Assembly: GCA_002401855.1 (NCBI GenBank)
Contig: NVUH01000019.1
Location: 1-48,625 of the forward strand
DNA: 48,625 bases
DNA from: Hyphomicrobiales bacterium
Lineage (GTDB): Bacteria; Pseudomonadota; Alphaproteobacteria; Rhizobiales; OSC116
Direction: 5' to 3'
Part shown: positions 9,192-18,186 of the stretch, piece by piece
Position numbering within the stretch: position 1 is the stretch's first letter
Layout: each line of letters opens with the position of its first letter
Notes under the pieces: generated by a model
Database searches by the model: none
Seen by the model: the letters and a program-made list of their open reading frames with translations, nothing else
Told to the model about the DNA's origin: nothing
Program-made: the position numbers and the translations under genes

Positions 9192-9928
9192 AAATTCATG
9201 TTGAATGGGGCGCGGCGGCGCTAAATGCTAAAGCTGACATTGTGGTGATTGTTGATTGTTTGAGTTTTAGCACGGCAACGACAGTGGCGACGGCCAAGGG
9301 GGCGCGGGTTTTTCCGTTTGGTTTGCAAGGTGAGGTTGCGGCTTTTGCTGAGGCTATGGCGGTGGTGTGTGCCCAGAGGCGCAGCTTAGGTGGTTTGTCT
9401 TTATCGCCTGCGACATTGACCCGCTTGGGCAAAGATGATGCGATTATTTTGCCATCACCGAACGGCGCGCATTTAACTTTATATGCTGACGCGCCGATTG
9501 TGATTGCGGGTTGTTTGCGCAATGCGAGGGCTGTGGCAGATTTTATCAATATATCGGGTGTGAAAAATGTGCAATTTGTGGCGGCGGGGGAGCGTTGGCA
9601 ACATGGTGGTTTGCGGCCTGCATTTGAGGACTGGATTGCTTGCGGCGCGGTACTTAATCAATTGAACGGCATATTAACTGCTGAGGCAGGCGCTGCAGCA
9701 GCATCATTTAGATGGGCAGAACCGCAATTGCAACAAATGATGAAAAACTGCCTATCGGGGCAAGAATTAACCGCGCAAAATTTTGAGCAGGATGTTGACT
9801 GGGCCAGTGAATTATCGACCGCCAACCATGTGCCGATAGTGCGCGAACTTGAACAGACTTATAGCGATTTTGGTGTGCGTGATGAAAAACTGAAATCAGT
9901 AACTGTGAAATATTATGAAAGTATATGA
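9188..9928 (+). CDS. 2-phosphosulfolactate phosphatase (ComB) family protein
   Basis: The 246-residue protein matches ComB family landmarks: VVIVDCLSFSTAT near the N-terminus, IILPSPNGAHLT in the middle, and AAGERWQHGGLRPAFEDWIA. ComB removes phosphate from 2-phosphosulfolactate in coenzyme M synthesis in methanogens. Bacterial homologues are common in organisms without coenzyme M and their role is usually unproven, so the enzymatic label is family-level only. The start ATG overlaps the pepF stop (ATGA), indicating translational coupling. No other sulfolactate gene is nearby. It is the last gene of the amaA unit; no clear terminator follows. Confidence 0.8.
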   Translation: MKIHVEWGAAALNAKADIVVIVDCLSFSTATTVATAKGARVFPFGLQGEVAAFAEAMAVVCAQRRSLGGLSLSPATLTRLGKDDAIILPSPNGAHLTLYADAPIVIAGCLRNARAVADFINISGVKNVQFVAAGERWQHGGLRPAFEDWIACGAVLNQLNGILTAEAGAAAASFRWAEPQLQQMMKNCLSGQELTAQNFEQDVDWASELSTANHVPIVRELEQTYSDFGVRDEKLKSVTVKYYESI

Positions 9929-10021
9929 CATATTGTTTCTGTGTATATTGTAAAATTAATTTTTCTACTTATATTATTTGAATAACGCGAGCAATTTTAA
10001 ACTATATTTAGGGTAATGGTT

Positions 10022-11377
10022 ATGAATAGACGTTTTATAACAGTATTCATAATGGCTTTGATGGCGAGCGGCCTTATGGTGGCTTATGCTGATGATTTTA
10101 ATGTTGATGAGATTGAAGCCGCGTTGAAAACCCGTATTGAAAATGGTTATGCGGTAGGCTTAACTGTGGGTTTGGTTAAAGATCAGCAAAGCTATATTAT
10201 TAGTTTGGGGCAAAGTGCAAAGGCAAATGGCTTTGAAATTGATGCTGATAACATTTTTGAAATTGGCTCGATAAGCAAGACATTTACAGGGATTTTATTG
10301 GCCGATATGGTGCAGAAAGGTGAGGTGAAACTTATTGATTCTGTGGCGGACTATCTGCCCGACAATGTGACAATGCCGACACGAAATGGCCAGCAAATTA
10401 GTTTGTTAGATTTGGCGACTCACCGTTCTGGTTTGCCTAGATTGCCTGATAATATGGCGCCTAAAGATATAAATAACCCCTATGTTGATTATAGTGTGCA
10501 AGATTTATATGAATTTTTGTCGGGCTATGAATTGAGCCGTGATATTGGGGCGGAAACTGAATATTCAAATTTAGGCATGGGCCTATTGGGACATGTTTTG
10601 GCATTGAAAGCTGGCATGAGTTATGAAGACTTAATCAAGCAGAATTTGCTAATGCCGCTGGCTATGAGAGATACTGGCATTGAGCTTAGTGGGGAACAAC
10701 TGTCTCGGTTTACAACTGGGCATGATGTGGCTGGCGAGGCGACTGCCCATTGGGATTTGCCCACTTTTGCAGGGGCAGGCGCGCTGCGGTTAAGCGCAAA
10801 TGATATGATGAAATATATGTGGGTAAATATGGATGTAGCTGCTTCGGCTTTGGCTGATGCAGTGACGTTGAGCCATGAAATTAACGCTGAATTTGCGGCG
10901 CCGCAAATGTCTATTGGTTTGGCTTGGCTTATTCGGGATGATGGCGATAAATCATATGTTTGGCATAATGGTGGCACGGGCGGTTATCGGTCTTTTATTG
11001 GGTTTGATAAGCAGGCAAAGCAGGGTGTATTTGTGCTAAGTAATTCGCAAGATAATGTCGACAGAATTGGCTGGGCAATATTGGAGAATAGGCTTGATGA
11101 TTTGATTGCAGAAAAGATTGTGAAAGTGAAAGATGCTGATAAATATGTTGGTGATTATCAGTTGACACCTGATTTTATATTGTCGGTAAGTCAAGAGGAC
11201 GGGCAACTATATATACAAGCCACAGGACAGAGCAAAAATGCTATATATATGAAAAGTGAAAATGAGTTTTATTTTAAAGTGGTTGATGCGCAAATTAGTT
11301 TTAAATTTGACGCAAATGGAGCGGTGACGGGGCTGATTTTGCATCAGAATGGTGACCATCCAGCGGATAAAATTTGA
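10022..11377 (+). CDS. Exported serine hydrolase, beta-lactamase/class C PBP family
   Basis: The protein has an N-terminal signal peptide (about residues 1-23, ending near VAYA-DD) and a serine beta-lactamase-like domain with all three motifs: SISK (nucleophile Ser and Lys), YSN as the Tyr-x-Asn motif, and HNGG as the KTG-equivalent. A C-terminal lipocalin-like extension of about 100 residues follows, typical of AmpC-related esterases and peptidases rather than true cephalosporinases. Substrate unknown; D-aminopeptidase or esterase are options. I chose ATG 10022 over 10016 because AGGG at 10010-10013 is then 8 bp upstream. The gene ends 4 bp before a strong bidirectional terminator. Confidence 0.83.
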   Translation: MNRRFITVFIMALMASGLMVAYADDFNVDEIEAALKTRIENGYAVGLTVGLVKDQQSYIISLGQSAKANGFEIDADNIFEIGSISKTFTGILLADMVQKGEVKLIDSVADYLPDNVTMPTRNGQQISLLDLATHRSGLPRLPDNMAPKDINNPYVDYSVQDLYEFLSGYELSRDIGAETEYSNLGMGLLGHVLALKAGMSYEDLIKQNLLMPLAMRDTGIELSGEQLSRFTTGHDVAGEATAHWDLPTFAGAGALRLSANDMMKYMWVNMDVAASALADAVTLSHEINAEFAAPQMSIGLAWLIRDDGDKSYVWHNGGTGGYRSFIGFDKQAKQGVFVLSNSQDNVDRIGWAILENRLDDLIAEKIVKVKDADKYVGDYQLTPDFILSVSQEDGQLYIQATGQSKNAIYMKSENEFYFKVVDAQISFKFDANGAVTGLILHQNGDHPADKI

Positions 11378-11380
11378 TAA

Positions 11381-11410
11381 AAGGGTGTGCGGTAAGGCAC
11401 ACCCTTTTTG
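11381..11410. terminator. Bidirectional intrinsic terminator between the serine hydrolase and cpdB
   Basis: AAGGGTGTGC, a 6-nt loop (GGTAAG), and GCACACCCTT form a 10-bp stem. It is followed by a T run on the plus strand and has A-rich sequence on the other side, so it can serve both convergent genes. Confidence 0.9.
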
Positions 11411-11428
11411 TTTTTTTAAATTTGAAGC

Positions 11429-13369
11429 TTATTTAATCACTAAGCGATACTGAGTGAAACCGTCTGGGGCTTCGCCGACGACTTCTATGCCTTGGGCTTT
11501 GCCAAAATCTTCGCCATCGGGGCTGGAGATAAACACTAGATTTACATCTGTGCCAATCGGTGCGAATTTCCAGTTGCCATCGGCTGATGGATCAATTGTA
11601 CCTTGTTCGAAGATATAATTACCTAATACGATGCGGTTTTGATCTGGGCTTTCGACGATGGTTTTGCTGCCATCTAGACCTGGGAAGCTGCCGCCGCCTG
11701 AGGCGCGATAGTTGTTGGTGGCGACTGCGAACATCATGGCGTTATCTAAAGGTTTTCTCTCGAACATGACGTTTTTAATGCGGTGGCTGTCTGATACCAT
11801 TTCGCCTTTGCTGTTGTAACGCACGGGCACTGTGATGTCGATTTCATAGTTGATTCCGTCGATTACATCAAAGTTATATGAGCGGAAATCGGGGTTGATT
11901 AGCTCTTGATCGCCAGATTTTTCTGGGTCAATTTGTAGGAATTGGCGGGCTGACATTTCGAGCCATTCTTTTACCTCAGCACCGTTCAGCTTAACAATGT
12001 GCAATGTGTTGGGGTAAATATACAAATCAGCAATGTTTTTATAGGCAATGTCACCAGCGGTTAGGGCGGTGTAATAGCTAGCGCCAATGCGGCCGCCAGA
12101 TTTAAATGGTGCGGCTGCACTTAGCACAGGCAGATCGCCATATTCGGTGCCTTGCAATTGTTGTTTAACATATGCAAGCTGGGCATTGTTGACGATTTGA
12201 ATTGATGGATCATCATACATGAGAGCAAAATAAGAATTGATTGGCGCGGATAGTTTACCGAGCTTTTCATTCATATAAGCGATGGTGGCTAAATGTTCGG
12301 TTTCTACAGCTTTGACGATGTTGTTATCGGCTGTCACCAATGGCACGATTGTGCGGCCATCGCGGCGGTAAATGCCGCGAATTTCTGACTGGCCATCAAC
12401 GCGTTTCCAGCCGTCACCATCTTTTTCTAACTCTAGATCGATCACACCTAGATGCGAGCCCCAGAAGCCTGGCATGGTGGATGGAACGCCGTTTAATGTG
12501 CCTTTTTCTACATCGGCACCCGGGAAATCTTTAAATGTTTCGCTGGGGAAGAAGGCGTGAGAATGACCAAATAGAATGGCATCGATGCCTTGGATTTTGG
12601 ATAGATAGGCCGATGCATTGGCTTCGCCGCCAACACGGTCGGATGAAGAAATGCCAGAATGCGGAATGGCGATGATGATGTCGGCGCCTTCGGCCTTCAT
12701 AATCGGGATGTATTTATTGGCGGTATCGACAATGTCGGCAGCCCAAACTTTACCTTCTAGATTGACTTTATCCCATTGCATGATTTGCGGAGGGGTGAAA
12801 CCAATGACGCCGACTTTAACCTGTTGCATATTGCCTTCGGTATCGGCAAATTCGCGATCTAGTATTAGGTAAGGGGCGTATAGGTTTTTGTCGTTTGATT
12901 TATCGCCATCACCATCATCAACATATACGTTTGAATTGGTGTAGGGGAAATTGGCGCCATCGGTTGAGTTTTTTAGGAATTCTAGGCCATAGTTAAACTC
13001 GTGATTGCCAATGTTGCCTGCATCATAATTTAGCAGGTTCATGGCTTTGTAAACGGGGTGAATTTCGCCGGGTTTGAGGCCAACTTTTTTGGCGACATAA
13101 TCGCCCAATGGGTTGCCTTGTAATAGGTCGCCATTATCGAAAAACATGCTGTTTGTCACTTCGGCGCGTGCGGCGGTGAGCAATGACGAGACTTTAGCCA
13201 AGCCGACTTGGTCGTTTTGGCGGTCGGAATAGTAATCATAATCGACCATATGAACGTGCAAATCGGTGGTTTCCATAATGCGTAGATTGATGGTTTCGGC
13301 ATTGGCTACTGACATGAAGCTGAGCGAGGCTAAGCTTGAAAGTAGCAATAACTTTGTGGTTTTTTTCAT
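11429..13369 (-). CDS. cpdB: Periplasmic 2',3'-cyclic-nucleotide 2'-phosphodiesterase/3'-nucleotidase
   Basis: This 646-residue protein, close to the E. coli CpdB length, starts with a clear Sec signal peptide (KKTTKLLLLSSLASLSFMSV, cleavage after ANA). The metallophosphoesterase domain shows TTDLHVH, GDLLQGNPLGDY, GNIGNHEFNYG and GHSHAFFP, the dimetal ligands. The C-terminal 5'-nucleotidase domain includes NNYRASGGGSFPG for substrate binding. CpdB hydrolyses 2',3'-cyclic nucleotides and 3'-nucleotides in the periplasm so that nucleosides and phosphate can be taken up. A strong ribosome binding site (GGGAGAAG) precedes the ATG. It stands alone between a shared terminator and a repeat-bearing spacer. 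Confidence 0.9.
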   Translation of the reverse strand: MKKTTKLLLLSSLASLSFMSVANAETINLRIMETTDLHVHMVDYDYYSDRQNDQVGLAKVSSLLTAARAEVTNSMFFDNGDLLQGNPLGDYVAKKVGLKPGEIHPVYKAMNLLNYDAGNIGNHEFNYGLEFLKNSTDGANFPYTNSNVYVDDGDGDKSNDKNLYAPYLILDREFADTEGNMQQVKVGVIGFTPPQIMQWDKVNLEGKVWAADIVDTANKYIPIMKAEGADIIIAIPHSGISSSDRVGGEANASAYLSKIQGIDAILFGHSHAFFPSETFKDFPGADVEKGTLNGVPSTMPGFWGSHLGVIDLELEKDGDGWKRVDGQSEIRGIYRRDGRTIVPLVTADNNIVKAVETEHLATIAYMNEKLGKLSAPINSYFALMYDDPSIQIVNNAQLAYVKQQLQGTEYGDLPVLSAAAPFKSGGRIGASYYTALTAGDIAYKNIADLYIYPNTLHIVKLNGAEVKEWLEMSARQFLQIDPEKSGDQELINPDFRSYNFDVIDGINYEIDITVPVRYNSKGEMVSDSHRIKNVMFERKPLDNAMMFAVATNNYRASGGGSFPGLDGSKTIVESPDQNRIVLGNYIFEQGTIDPSADGNWKFAPIGTDVNLVFISSPDGEDFGKAQGIEVVGEAPDGFTQYRLVIK

Positions 13370-13711
13370 TTTCTTCTCCCAAGAATTTGAATCATTATTG
13401 TTGTTATTCAGGTCACAAATATAGAAGATTCATGACATTTTTTTTGAATCAAAGGGAATATTAAACGGTGTTTTTACTTGTGGAGTCAAGCATAGTGTAG
13501 CTGTCTTATATTATGGTTAATAATCGTTAAGCTTTTGCGTGACTTAGCTTGTGTAAAAATGACTATACTTGATAAATTTCGAGTGGGAGGTTATCTGGGT
13601 TGATGAATAAGGTGTGGGTTTTGCCGTTGTTTGTTTGGTTATAATGGGGGGTGGCTTGGGTGGGCGAATCAGCTGTGTGGGCTGTAGAAAGACAGTCGGC
13701 TGGTAGTTGAA
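13370..13711. other. Spacer upstream of cpdB, no gene seen
   Basis: About 340 bp. The left part is AT-rich and presumably contains the cpdB promoter, which I could not place exactly. The right end (about 13680-13711) already matches the flank that accompanies the repeat family at other loci, with GACAGTCGGCTGGTAGTTGA. A possible 72-codon minus-strand frame here has low-complexity content and no family signal. Confidence 0.6.
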
Positions 13712-14021
13712 GCTCTGGAAGGTTGCATTTTTGCTTGGCACTGCGTGCGCGATGCTCCGCATCGCTTGCTAAGCCACTCAGCCGCTAGTGGGACGTGAAC
13801 TCACCACCTAACCTAACCTCATTACGCTTAGTTAACTCGAGTTTGGAGAGGCTCCGAGTATTGGTGCTATATTATTTTATTGCTCAATGTGCTTATCGTG
13901 GGAAAAGGGTCCTCGCCCGTAGGGTGAGGCAAGCGCGACTGCGCGTCGCCGTTAGGCGGTAGCAAGCTTGGCGGAGCCAAGCGCCCGCGGGGGCAGGTAT
14001 AAAGAGAGGCGTAGCCAAACG
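13712..14021 (+). repeat. Repeat family copy A (head-to-tail on plus strand), abuts polA stop codon
   Basis: The head terminus GCTCTGGAAGGTTGCAT (13712-13728) has one change from the consensus. The head contains GCAC-TGC-GTGC (13738-13748) and a copy-specific perfect hairpin GCGATGC-TCC-GCATCGC (13749-13765). The tail is a run of hairpins: CCC-GTA-GGG (13916-13924), GCGC-GACT-GCGC (13933-13944), GCC-GTTA-GGC (13948-13957), CTTGGC-GGA-GCCAAG (13967-13981) and GCCC-GCGG-GGGC (13983-13994). The 3' terminus is missing: recognisable repeat sequence runs into the stop codon of polA at 14022. The flank preceding the head matches the flanks of copies B, D and E. Confidence 0.85.
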
Positions 14022-16880
14022 TTAATGTGCGTCATTCCAATTTAAGGCGGCTTGGGCGTCGACTTTTAGGGGGACGGTGATGTCGACTACGGGGTTGTGG
14101 GCGTTTTCCATTATGGTTTTGGCGATTTTTATGGTGGCTTCGACCTCGTTGTTGGGGGCTTCGAAGATTAATTCATCATGCACTTGTAGTAACATTTTGG
14201 CTTTTAGGTTTGCATTTGTGAGGGCCGCGGGCATTTGAATCATGGCGCGTTTTATGATGTCGGCGGCGGCACCTTGGATGGGCATGTTGATGGCGGCGCG
14301 TTCGGTGAAGGCGCGGTGCATGCCGTTTTTGTCGTTTATATGCGGCATGTGGCAAACGCGGCCGAATATGGTTTTTACATATTCATTGTCGCGGGCGAAT
14401 TGTTTGGTGTCTTCCATATAATCGCGGATGCCGGGGAAGCGTTCGAAATATTTTGTGATGTAATCTTTGGCTTCGGTGCGGGTGATGCCTAGTTGTGCGG
14501 ATAAACCGAAGGCTGAAATGCCGTAGATGATGCCAAAATTAATGGCCTTGGCTTGGCGTCTTATGGATGCATCCATGTTTTCGATGGGCACGCCGAACAT
14601 TTCGGATGCAGTCATGGCGTGGATGTCGACGCCATCGGCGAAGGCTTGTTTCATGGTTTTTAGATCGGCAATGTGGGCGAGGAGGCGCAGTTCGATTTGG
14701 CTGTAATCGGCCGAGATGAGTTGGTGGCCAACTTCGGAGATGAAGGCGGTGCGGATCATGCGGCCTTCTTCGGTGCGCACTGGGATGTTTTGCAGGTTTG
14801 GATCGGTTGAAGCTAGGCGGCCTGTGGTGGTGTGGGCCATGGCGTAGCTGGTGTGGATGCGGCCTGTTGTTTGGTTGATATGATTGGGCAGGCTGTCGGT
14901 ATAGGTGGATTTTAGTTTGGAGAGGCCGCGCCATTCTAGCATTTTTACGGGGAGTTCCTGGCCTTCGGCGGCTAGGTCGTCGAGTATTTTTGCGCCGGTT
15001 TGCCACGCGCCTGTTTTGGTTTTTTTGCCGCCGGGGAGGGCAAGCTTTTCGAATAGGATTTCGCCCAATTGTTTGGGGCTGCCAATGTTAAACTCTTGGC
15101 CTGCCAATTCGTAAATTTCTTTGGTTAGGATTTCGATTTTAGCGGCGAAGGTGGTGGAAAGCTCTAGTAGCCTTTCGCGGTCTACTTTGATGCCGTGTTG
15201 TTCCATATCGACTAGGATATCGACTAAGGGGCGTTCCATTGACTGGTAAACTTGGGTGGCGTGTTCGGCGGCTAGGCGCGGGTATAGGGTTTGGAATAGG
15301 CGCAGGGTGACATCGGCATCTTCGGCGCCGTATTTGGTGGCTTGGTCTATTGGCACATAATCGAAAGTGATTTGTGATTTGCCGCTACCGCAGACATCTT
15401 TAAACGCGATGGGCGTGTGGTCGAAATGATATTCGGCCAAGGCATCCATGCCGTGATTGGTGCGGCCAGTATCGAGTGAGGCCGAAATGAGCATGGTGTC
15501 GTGGAAGCTTTTGAGGTTGATGTTGTATTTTTTTAATACGCTGATGTCGTATTTTAGGTTTTGGCCGATTTTTAGGATGCTGTCGTCTTCGAGCATTTTG
15601 CCGATGATGTCCATGGCGGTTTTAAAGTCGATTTGTTCGACATTTTCTTCGGAGGCTTCTTCGGAGAATAGATCTAGTTTTTCGGTTTTGATTTTGTGGG
15701 CAACGGGGATGTAGACGCCTTCGCCTGCTTCGGTTGATAGGCAGATGCCTGCTATGTCGGCGACCATTGGGTCGAGGCTGTTGGTTTCTAGGTCGAAGCT
15801 GACTTGGCCTTTGTCATAGACTTTTGCGATGTAATCATTGAGCGCATCTAAGGTGATGATGCTTTGATAATCATCGAGTTTTACGGGTAATGCGGCCAAA
15901 GTGGCGCGGCGTTTGGCGGCTAGGTTGGCGGGCGTGTCGCCGTCGGCTGCTACTGGGGCTGGAGTGTCGGCTTGTGGTGTTTCTTGCTTTGGGATATCGG
16001 CATCATGAGCGTTGGCAATGCGTTTGACTGCTGAATTGAGGCCGAGTTCTTGTAGGTGGTTGAGTAGTTCCGTGATGTCGGGATAAGCTAGTTTGAAATC
16101 TTGGACTTTTTCGTCCATTTCGACATCTTGTTTGAGGGTGACGAGGGTGCGGCTGACGCGGGCTAGGTCGGCGAATTCTATGAGGTTTTCGCGGCGTTTA
16201 TTTTGTTTCACTTCGCTGGCGCGTTCTAGCAATGTGTCTAAATCGCCATATTCGTTGATGAGTAGGGCGGCGGTTTTGACGCCGATGCCTGGCACGCCTG
16301 GGACGTTGTCGGCGCTATCGCCTGCTAATGCTTGAATGTCGATAACTCGGTTGGGGTGGACGCCGAATTTTTCCATCACTTCGTCATAGGAAATGACCTT
16401 GTTTTTCATAGTGTCTAGCATATCGACATCGTCATTGATGAGTTGCATCATGTCTTTATCAGAGGTGACGAGAGTGACTTTCATGCCGGCTGCGACTGCT
16501 TCTTTGGCGTAGGTGGCCATGATGTCATCGGCTTCGAAACCAACCTTTTCGATGGAGGGGACATGGAAGGCGCGCACTAGCTCTTTGATGATAGGGAATT
16601 GTGGGACTAGGTCCTCTGGTGCTGGTGGGCGGTGGGCCTTGTATTGGGGGTAGATGTCGTTGCGGAAGGTTTTGCCTTTGGCATCGAAGATGACGGCGAG
16701 ATGGCTGGGGCCTTCGGGGGTGCGGGCTTGCTGGATGAGCTTCCACAGCATGTTGCAGAAGCCGGAGACGGCGCCGATGGGCGTGCCGTCTGATTTGCGG
16801 GTGAGAGGGGGGAGTGCGTGGTAGGCGCGGAATATAAATGAAGAACCGTCTACTAAATATAGGTGAGGTTTGTTGGGCAT
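14022..16880 (-). CDS. polA: DNA polymerase I
   Basis: All three Pol I domains are present. The 5'-3' exonuclease comes first (LYLVDGSSFIFRAYHALPP, then KDMMQLINDDV and ADNVPGVPGIGVKTA). The 3'-5' proofreading domain is active-looking (SFDLETNSLDP with the Asp-x-Glu pair; YGAEDADVTLRLF). The polymerase domain has ISADYSQIELRLLAHIADL, RRQAKAINFGIIYG and LQVHDELIFEA. It repairs gaps and removes primers. I set the start at 16880 (952 residues): GGAGG sits 5 bp upstream, whereas the in-frame ATG at 16928 has no good site. The gene is bracketed by repeat copies A and B in the same orientation, and copy A reaches its stop codon. Confidence 0.95.
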   Translation of the reverse strand: MPNKPHLYLVDGSSFIFRAYHALPPLTRKSDGTPIGAVSGFCNMLWKLIQQARTPEGPSHLAVIFDAKGKTFRNDIYPQYKAHRPPAPEDLVPQFPIIKELVRAFHVPSIEKVGFEADDIMATYAKEAVAAGMKVTLVTSDKDMMQLINDDVDMLDTMKNKVISYDEVMEKFGVHPNRVIDIQALAGDSADNVPGVPGIGVKTAALLINEYGDLDTLLERASEVKQNKRRENLIEFADLARVSRTLVTLKQDVEMDEKVQDFKLAYPDITELLNHLQELGLNSAVKRIANAHDADIPKQETPQADTPAPVAADGDTPANLAAKRRATLAALPVKLDDYQSIITLDALNDYIAKVYDKGQVSFDLETNSLDPMVADIAGICLSTEAGEGVYIPVAHKIKTEKLDLFSEEASEENVEQIDFKTAMDIIGKMLEDDSILKIGQNLKYDISVLKKYNINLKSFHDTMLISASLDTGRTNHGMDALAEYHFDHTPIAFKDVCGSGKSQITFDYVPIDQATKYGAEDADVTLRLFQTLYPRLAAEHATQVYQSMERPLVDILVDMEQHGIKVDRERLLELSTTFAAKIEILTKEIYELAGQEFNIGSPKQLGEILFEKLALPGGKKTKTGAWQTGAKILDDLAAEGQELPVKMLEWRGLSKLKSTYTDSLPNHINQTTGRIHTSYAMAHTTTGRLASTDPNLQNIPVRTEEGRMIRTAFISEVGHQLISADYSQIELRLLAHIADLKTMKQAFADGVDIHAMTASEMFGVPIENMDASIRRQAKAINFGIIYGISAFGLSAQLGITRTEAKDYITKYFERFPGIRDYMEDTKQFARDNEYVKTIFGRVCHMPHINDKNGMHRAFTERAAINMPIQGAAADIIKRAMIQMPAALTNANLKAKMLLQVHDELIFEAPNNEVEATIKIAKTIMENAHNPVVDITVPLKVDAQAALNWNDAH

Positions 16881-16964
16881 AGCTGCCTCCGAATTTGTTG
16901 TTGATTCATCATATTCAATTTGGCTCATTATTCAATTATATTTAGTGGTTTATACGTTCGCGTT

Positions 16965-17296
16965 GCTCTCTGTTGGTACTGCGTGCGTTCGCTCCGCTCT
17001 CTAGCTAAGCCACTCAGCCGCTGGTCGGATGTGAGTTCGGCACCCCAATCAACTACATTAAACTTAGTGAGCTGGAGGTTTGTGACAATCCGCATATAGG
17101 TGCCAAACTATTTACTCATTGTGCTTTGCTTGGGAAAAGAGTCCGAAGCCGTTAGGCTGAGGCAAGGCCGACTGGCCGTCGGGCGGATAGCCCGTAGCAA
17201 GTACGCGGAGGCGTGCGCCCGCAGGGGCCATAGCGCACCGATAGGTGGGCGAAAAAGAGAGGCAAAGCCGAACGAAAAAATGCAAACTTCCAGAGC
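16965..17296 (+). repeat. Repeat family copy B, upstream of polA and downstream of the nitroreductase gene
   Basis: The tail terminus ATGCAAACTTCCAGAGC (17280-17296) is intact. The head terminus is eroded (GCTCTC then TTGGTACTGCGTGC). The head half has GGCACC (17039-17044), able to pair with GGTGCC (17099-17104). The tail hairpins are GCC-GTTA-GGC (17148-17157), GGCC-GACT-GGCC (17166-17177), GGGC-GGATA-GCCC (17181-17193), ACGC-GGAG-GCGT (17203-17214), GCCC-GCAG-GGGC (17217-17228) and CACC-GATA-GGTG (17236-17247). Several stems differ from copy A on both sides in a pairing-preserving way. Outside the tail end, the reverse complement of the common flank follows (GCTAGCTGTCTTTTTGCAGC). Confidence 0.88.
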
Positions 17297-17354
17297 ATTT
17301 TCTATCAGCTAGCTGTCTTTTTGCAGCCTATGCTAAGGTGTTTGGGGGTTGCAT

Positions 17355-18092
17355 TTATTCGATGAAATTGCTGATTTTGTCTAGGGGGAGGCGTTTTATG
17401 TCGGGGACTTGGCATTCATCTTCGGGGTAGCCGATGATGAGTAGCATATAGGGTTTTTCGTTTTTGGGTCGGTCGCAGAGTTCGTTTAGAAAGCCCATGG
17501 GGCTGGGTGTGTGAGTTAATGTTGAGAGGCCGACATTGTGCAATGCGGTGATGAGCATGCCCGTGGCGAGGCCGACGGATTCGTTGAAATAATAGTGTTT
17601 TATTTTGTTGCCGTTCTCGTCAATGCCATATTTTTTAGCAAAAATGGCGATGACCCAAGGGGCGGTTTCGATGAATTGTTTGTTGCTATCCACGCCTAAT
17701 GGAGCGAGTGCATTGAGCCATTCGGGGCTGGCTTTGCTTTCATAAAATGCTTCTTCTTCGACTTCGGCGGCGTTGCGGATAACCTCTTTGGCCTTTGGGT
17801 TTGAAATGGCGCAAAAATGCCATGGTTGTTGATGGGCGCCAGATGGCGCGGTGCCTGCGACTTTTAAGCAGTTTTCGATGATGGTGCGCGGGACGGGTTC
17901 GGGTGAATAATGTCGTATTGTGCGGCGCTTGTTCATATGTTGGTAGAAGGCTTCTGAGGTGGCTTTTGCACCATTTGGCATATCAGGGTGATAGCGTTTG
18001 TAGGTGATGAAGGGATGTTCTGTTTCATCAATGGCAAAATTGTTGGGATCTTGATTGTATAAATCTGAGTTTTTTGTCATATTTTTCAACAT
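17355..18092 (-). CDS. Nitroreductase family protein
   Basis: The product is an FMN-dependent nitroreductase-fold protein of about 245 residues. Near the N-terminus NKRRTIRHYSPEPVP is the phosphate/FMN-binding start of the fold, followed by GTAPSGAHQQPWHFC. The later ESVGLATGMLITALHNVGLSTLTHTPSPMGFL and LLIIGYPEDEC complete the FMN site. The composition resembles the iodotyrosine-deiodinase-like branch, but the substrate is not predictable. The open frame extends upstream to 18149, yet that part would overlap the ahpC terminator, so I prefer a start at 18092 or 18080. It is on the same strand as polA, separated from it by repeat copy B. Confidence 0.85.
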   Translation of the reverse strand: MLKNMTKNSDLYNQDPNNFAIDETEHPFITYKRYHPDMPNGAKATSEAFYQHMNKRRTIRHYSPEPVPRTIIENCLKVAGTAPSGAHQQPWHFCAISNPKAKEVIRNAAEVEEEAFYESKASPEWLNALAPLGVDSNKQFIETAPWVIAIFAKKYGIDENGNKIKHYYFNESVGLATGMLITALHNVGLSTLTHTPSPMGFLNELCDRPKNEKPYMLLIIGYPEDECQVPDIKRLPLDKISNFIE

Positions 18093-18136
18093 GTTTGGGG
18101 GACAGGAATAAGTGGTTTGTGAGGTGTTTATAAATA

Positions 18137-18168
18137 AAAAAGCCTCCAAATGATAAGGAGGCTTTTAA
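18137..18168 (-). terminator. Intrinsic terminator of the peroxiredoxin gene
   Basis: Read on the minus strand: AAAAGCCTCC, a loop, then GGAGGCTTTTTTATTT. The stem and T tract lie about 20 bp after the peroxiredoxin stop codon. Confidence 0.88.
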
Positions 18169-18186
18169 AATTATATTTGGCTGTTG

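Noticed and set aside
13916..13994. Tail hairpin string considered as tRNA or rRNA fragment
   Set aside because: No acceptor stem, T-loop or anticodon pattern can be assembled, and the stems are 3-7 bp and sequential rather than cloverleaf.
14235..14492. Plus-strand frame opposite polA with a hydrophobic, Gly-rich product
   Set aside because: It is an antisense shadow of conserved polymerase motifs and has no independent support.
18092..18149. Longer N-terminus for the nitroreductase
   Set aside because: It would overlap the peroxiredoxin terminator and has no ribosome binding site or family similarity.
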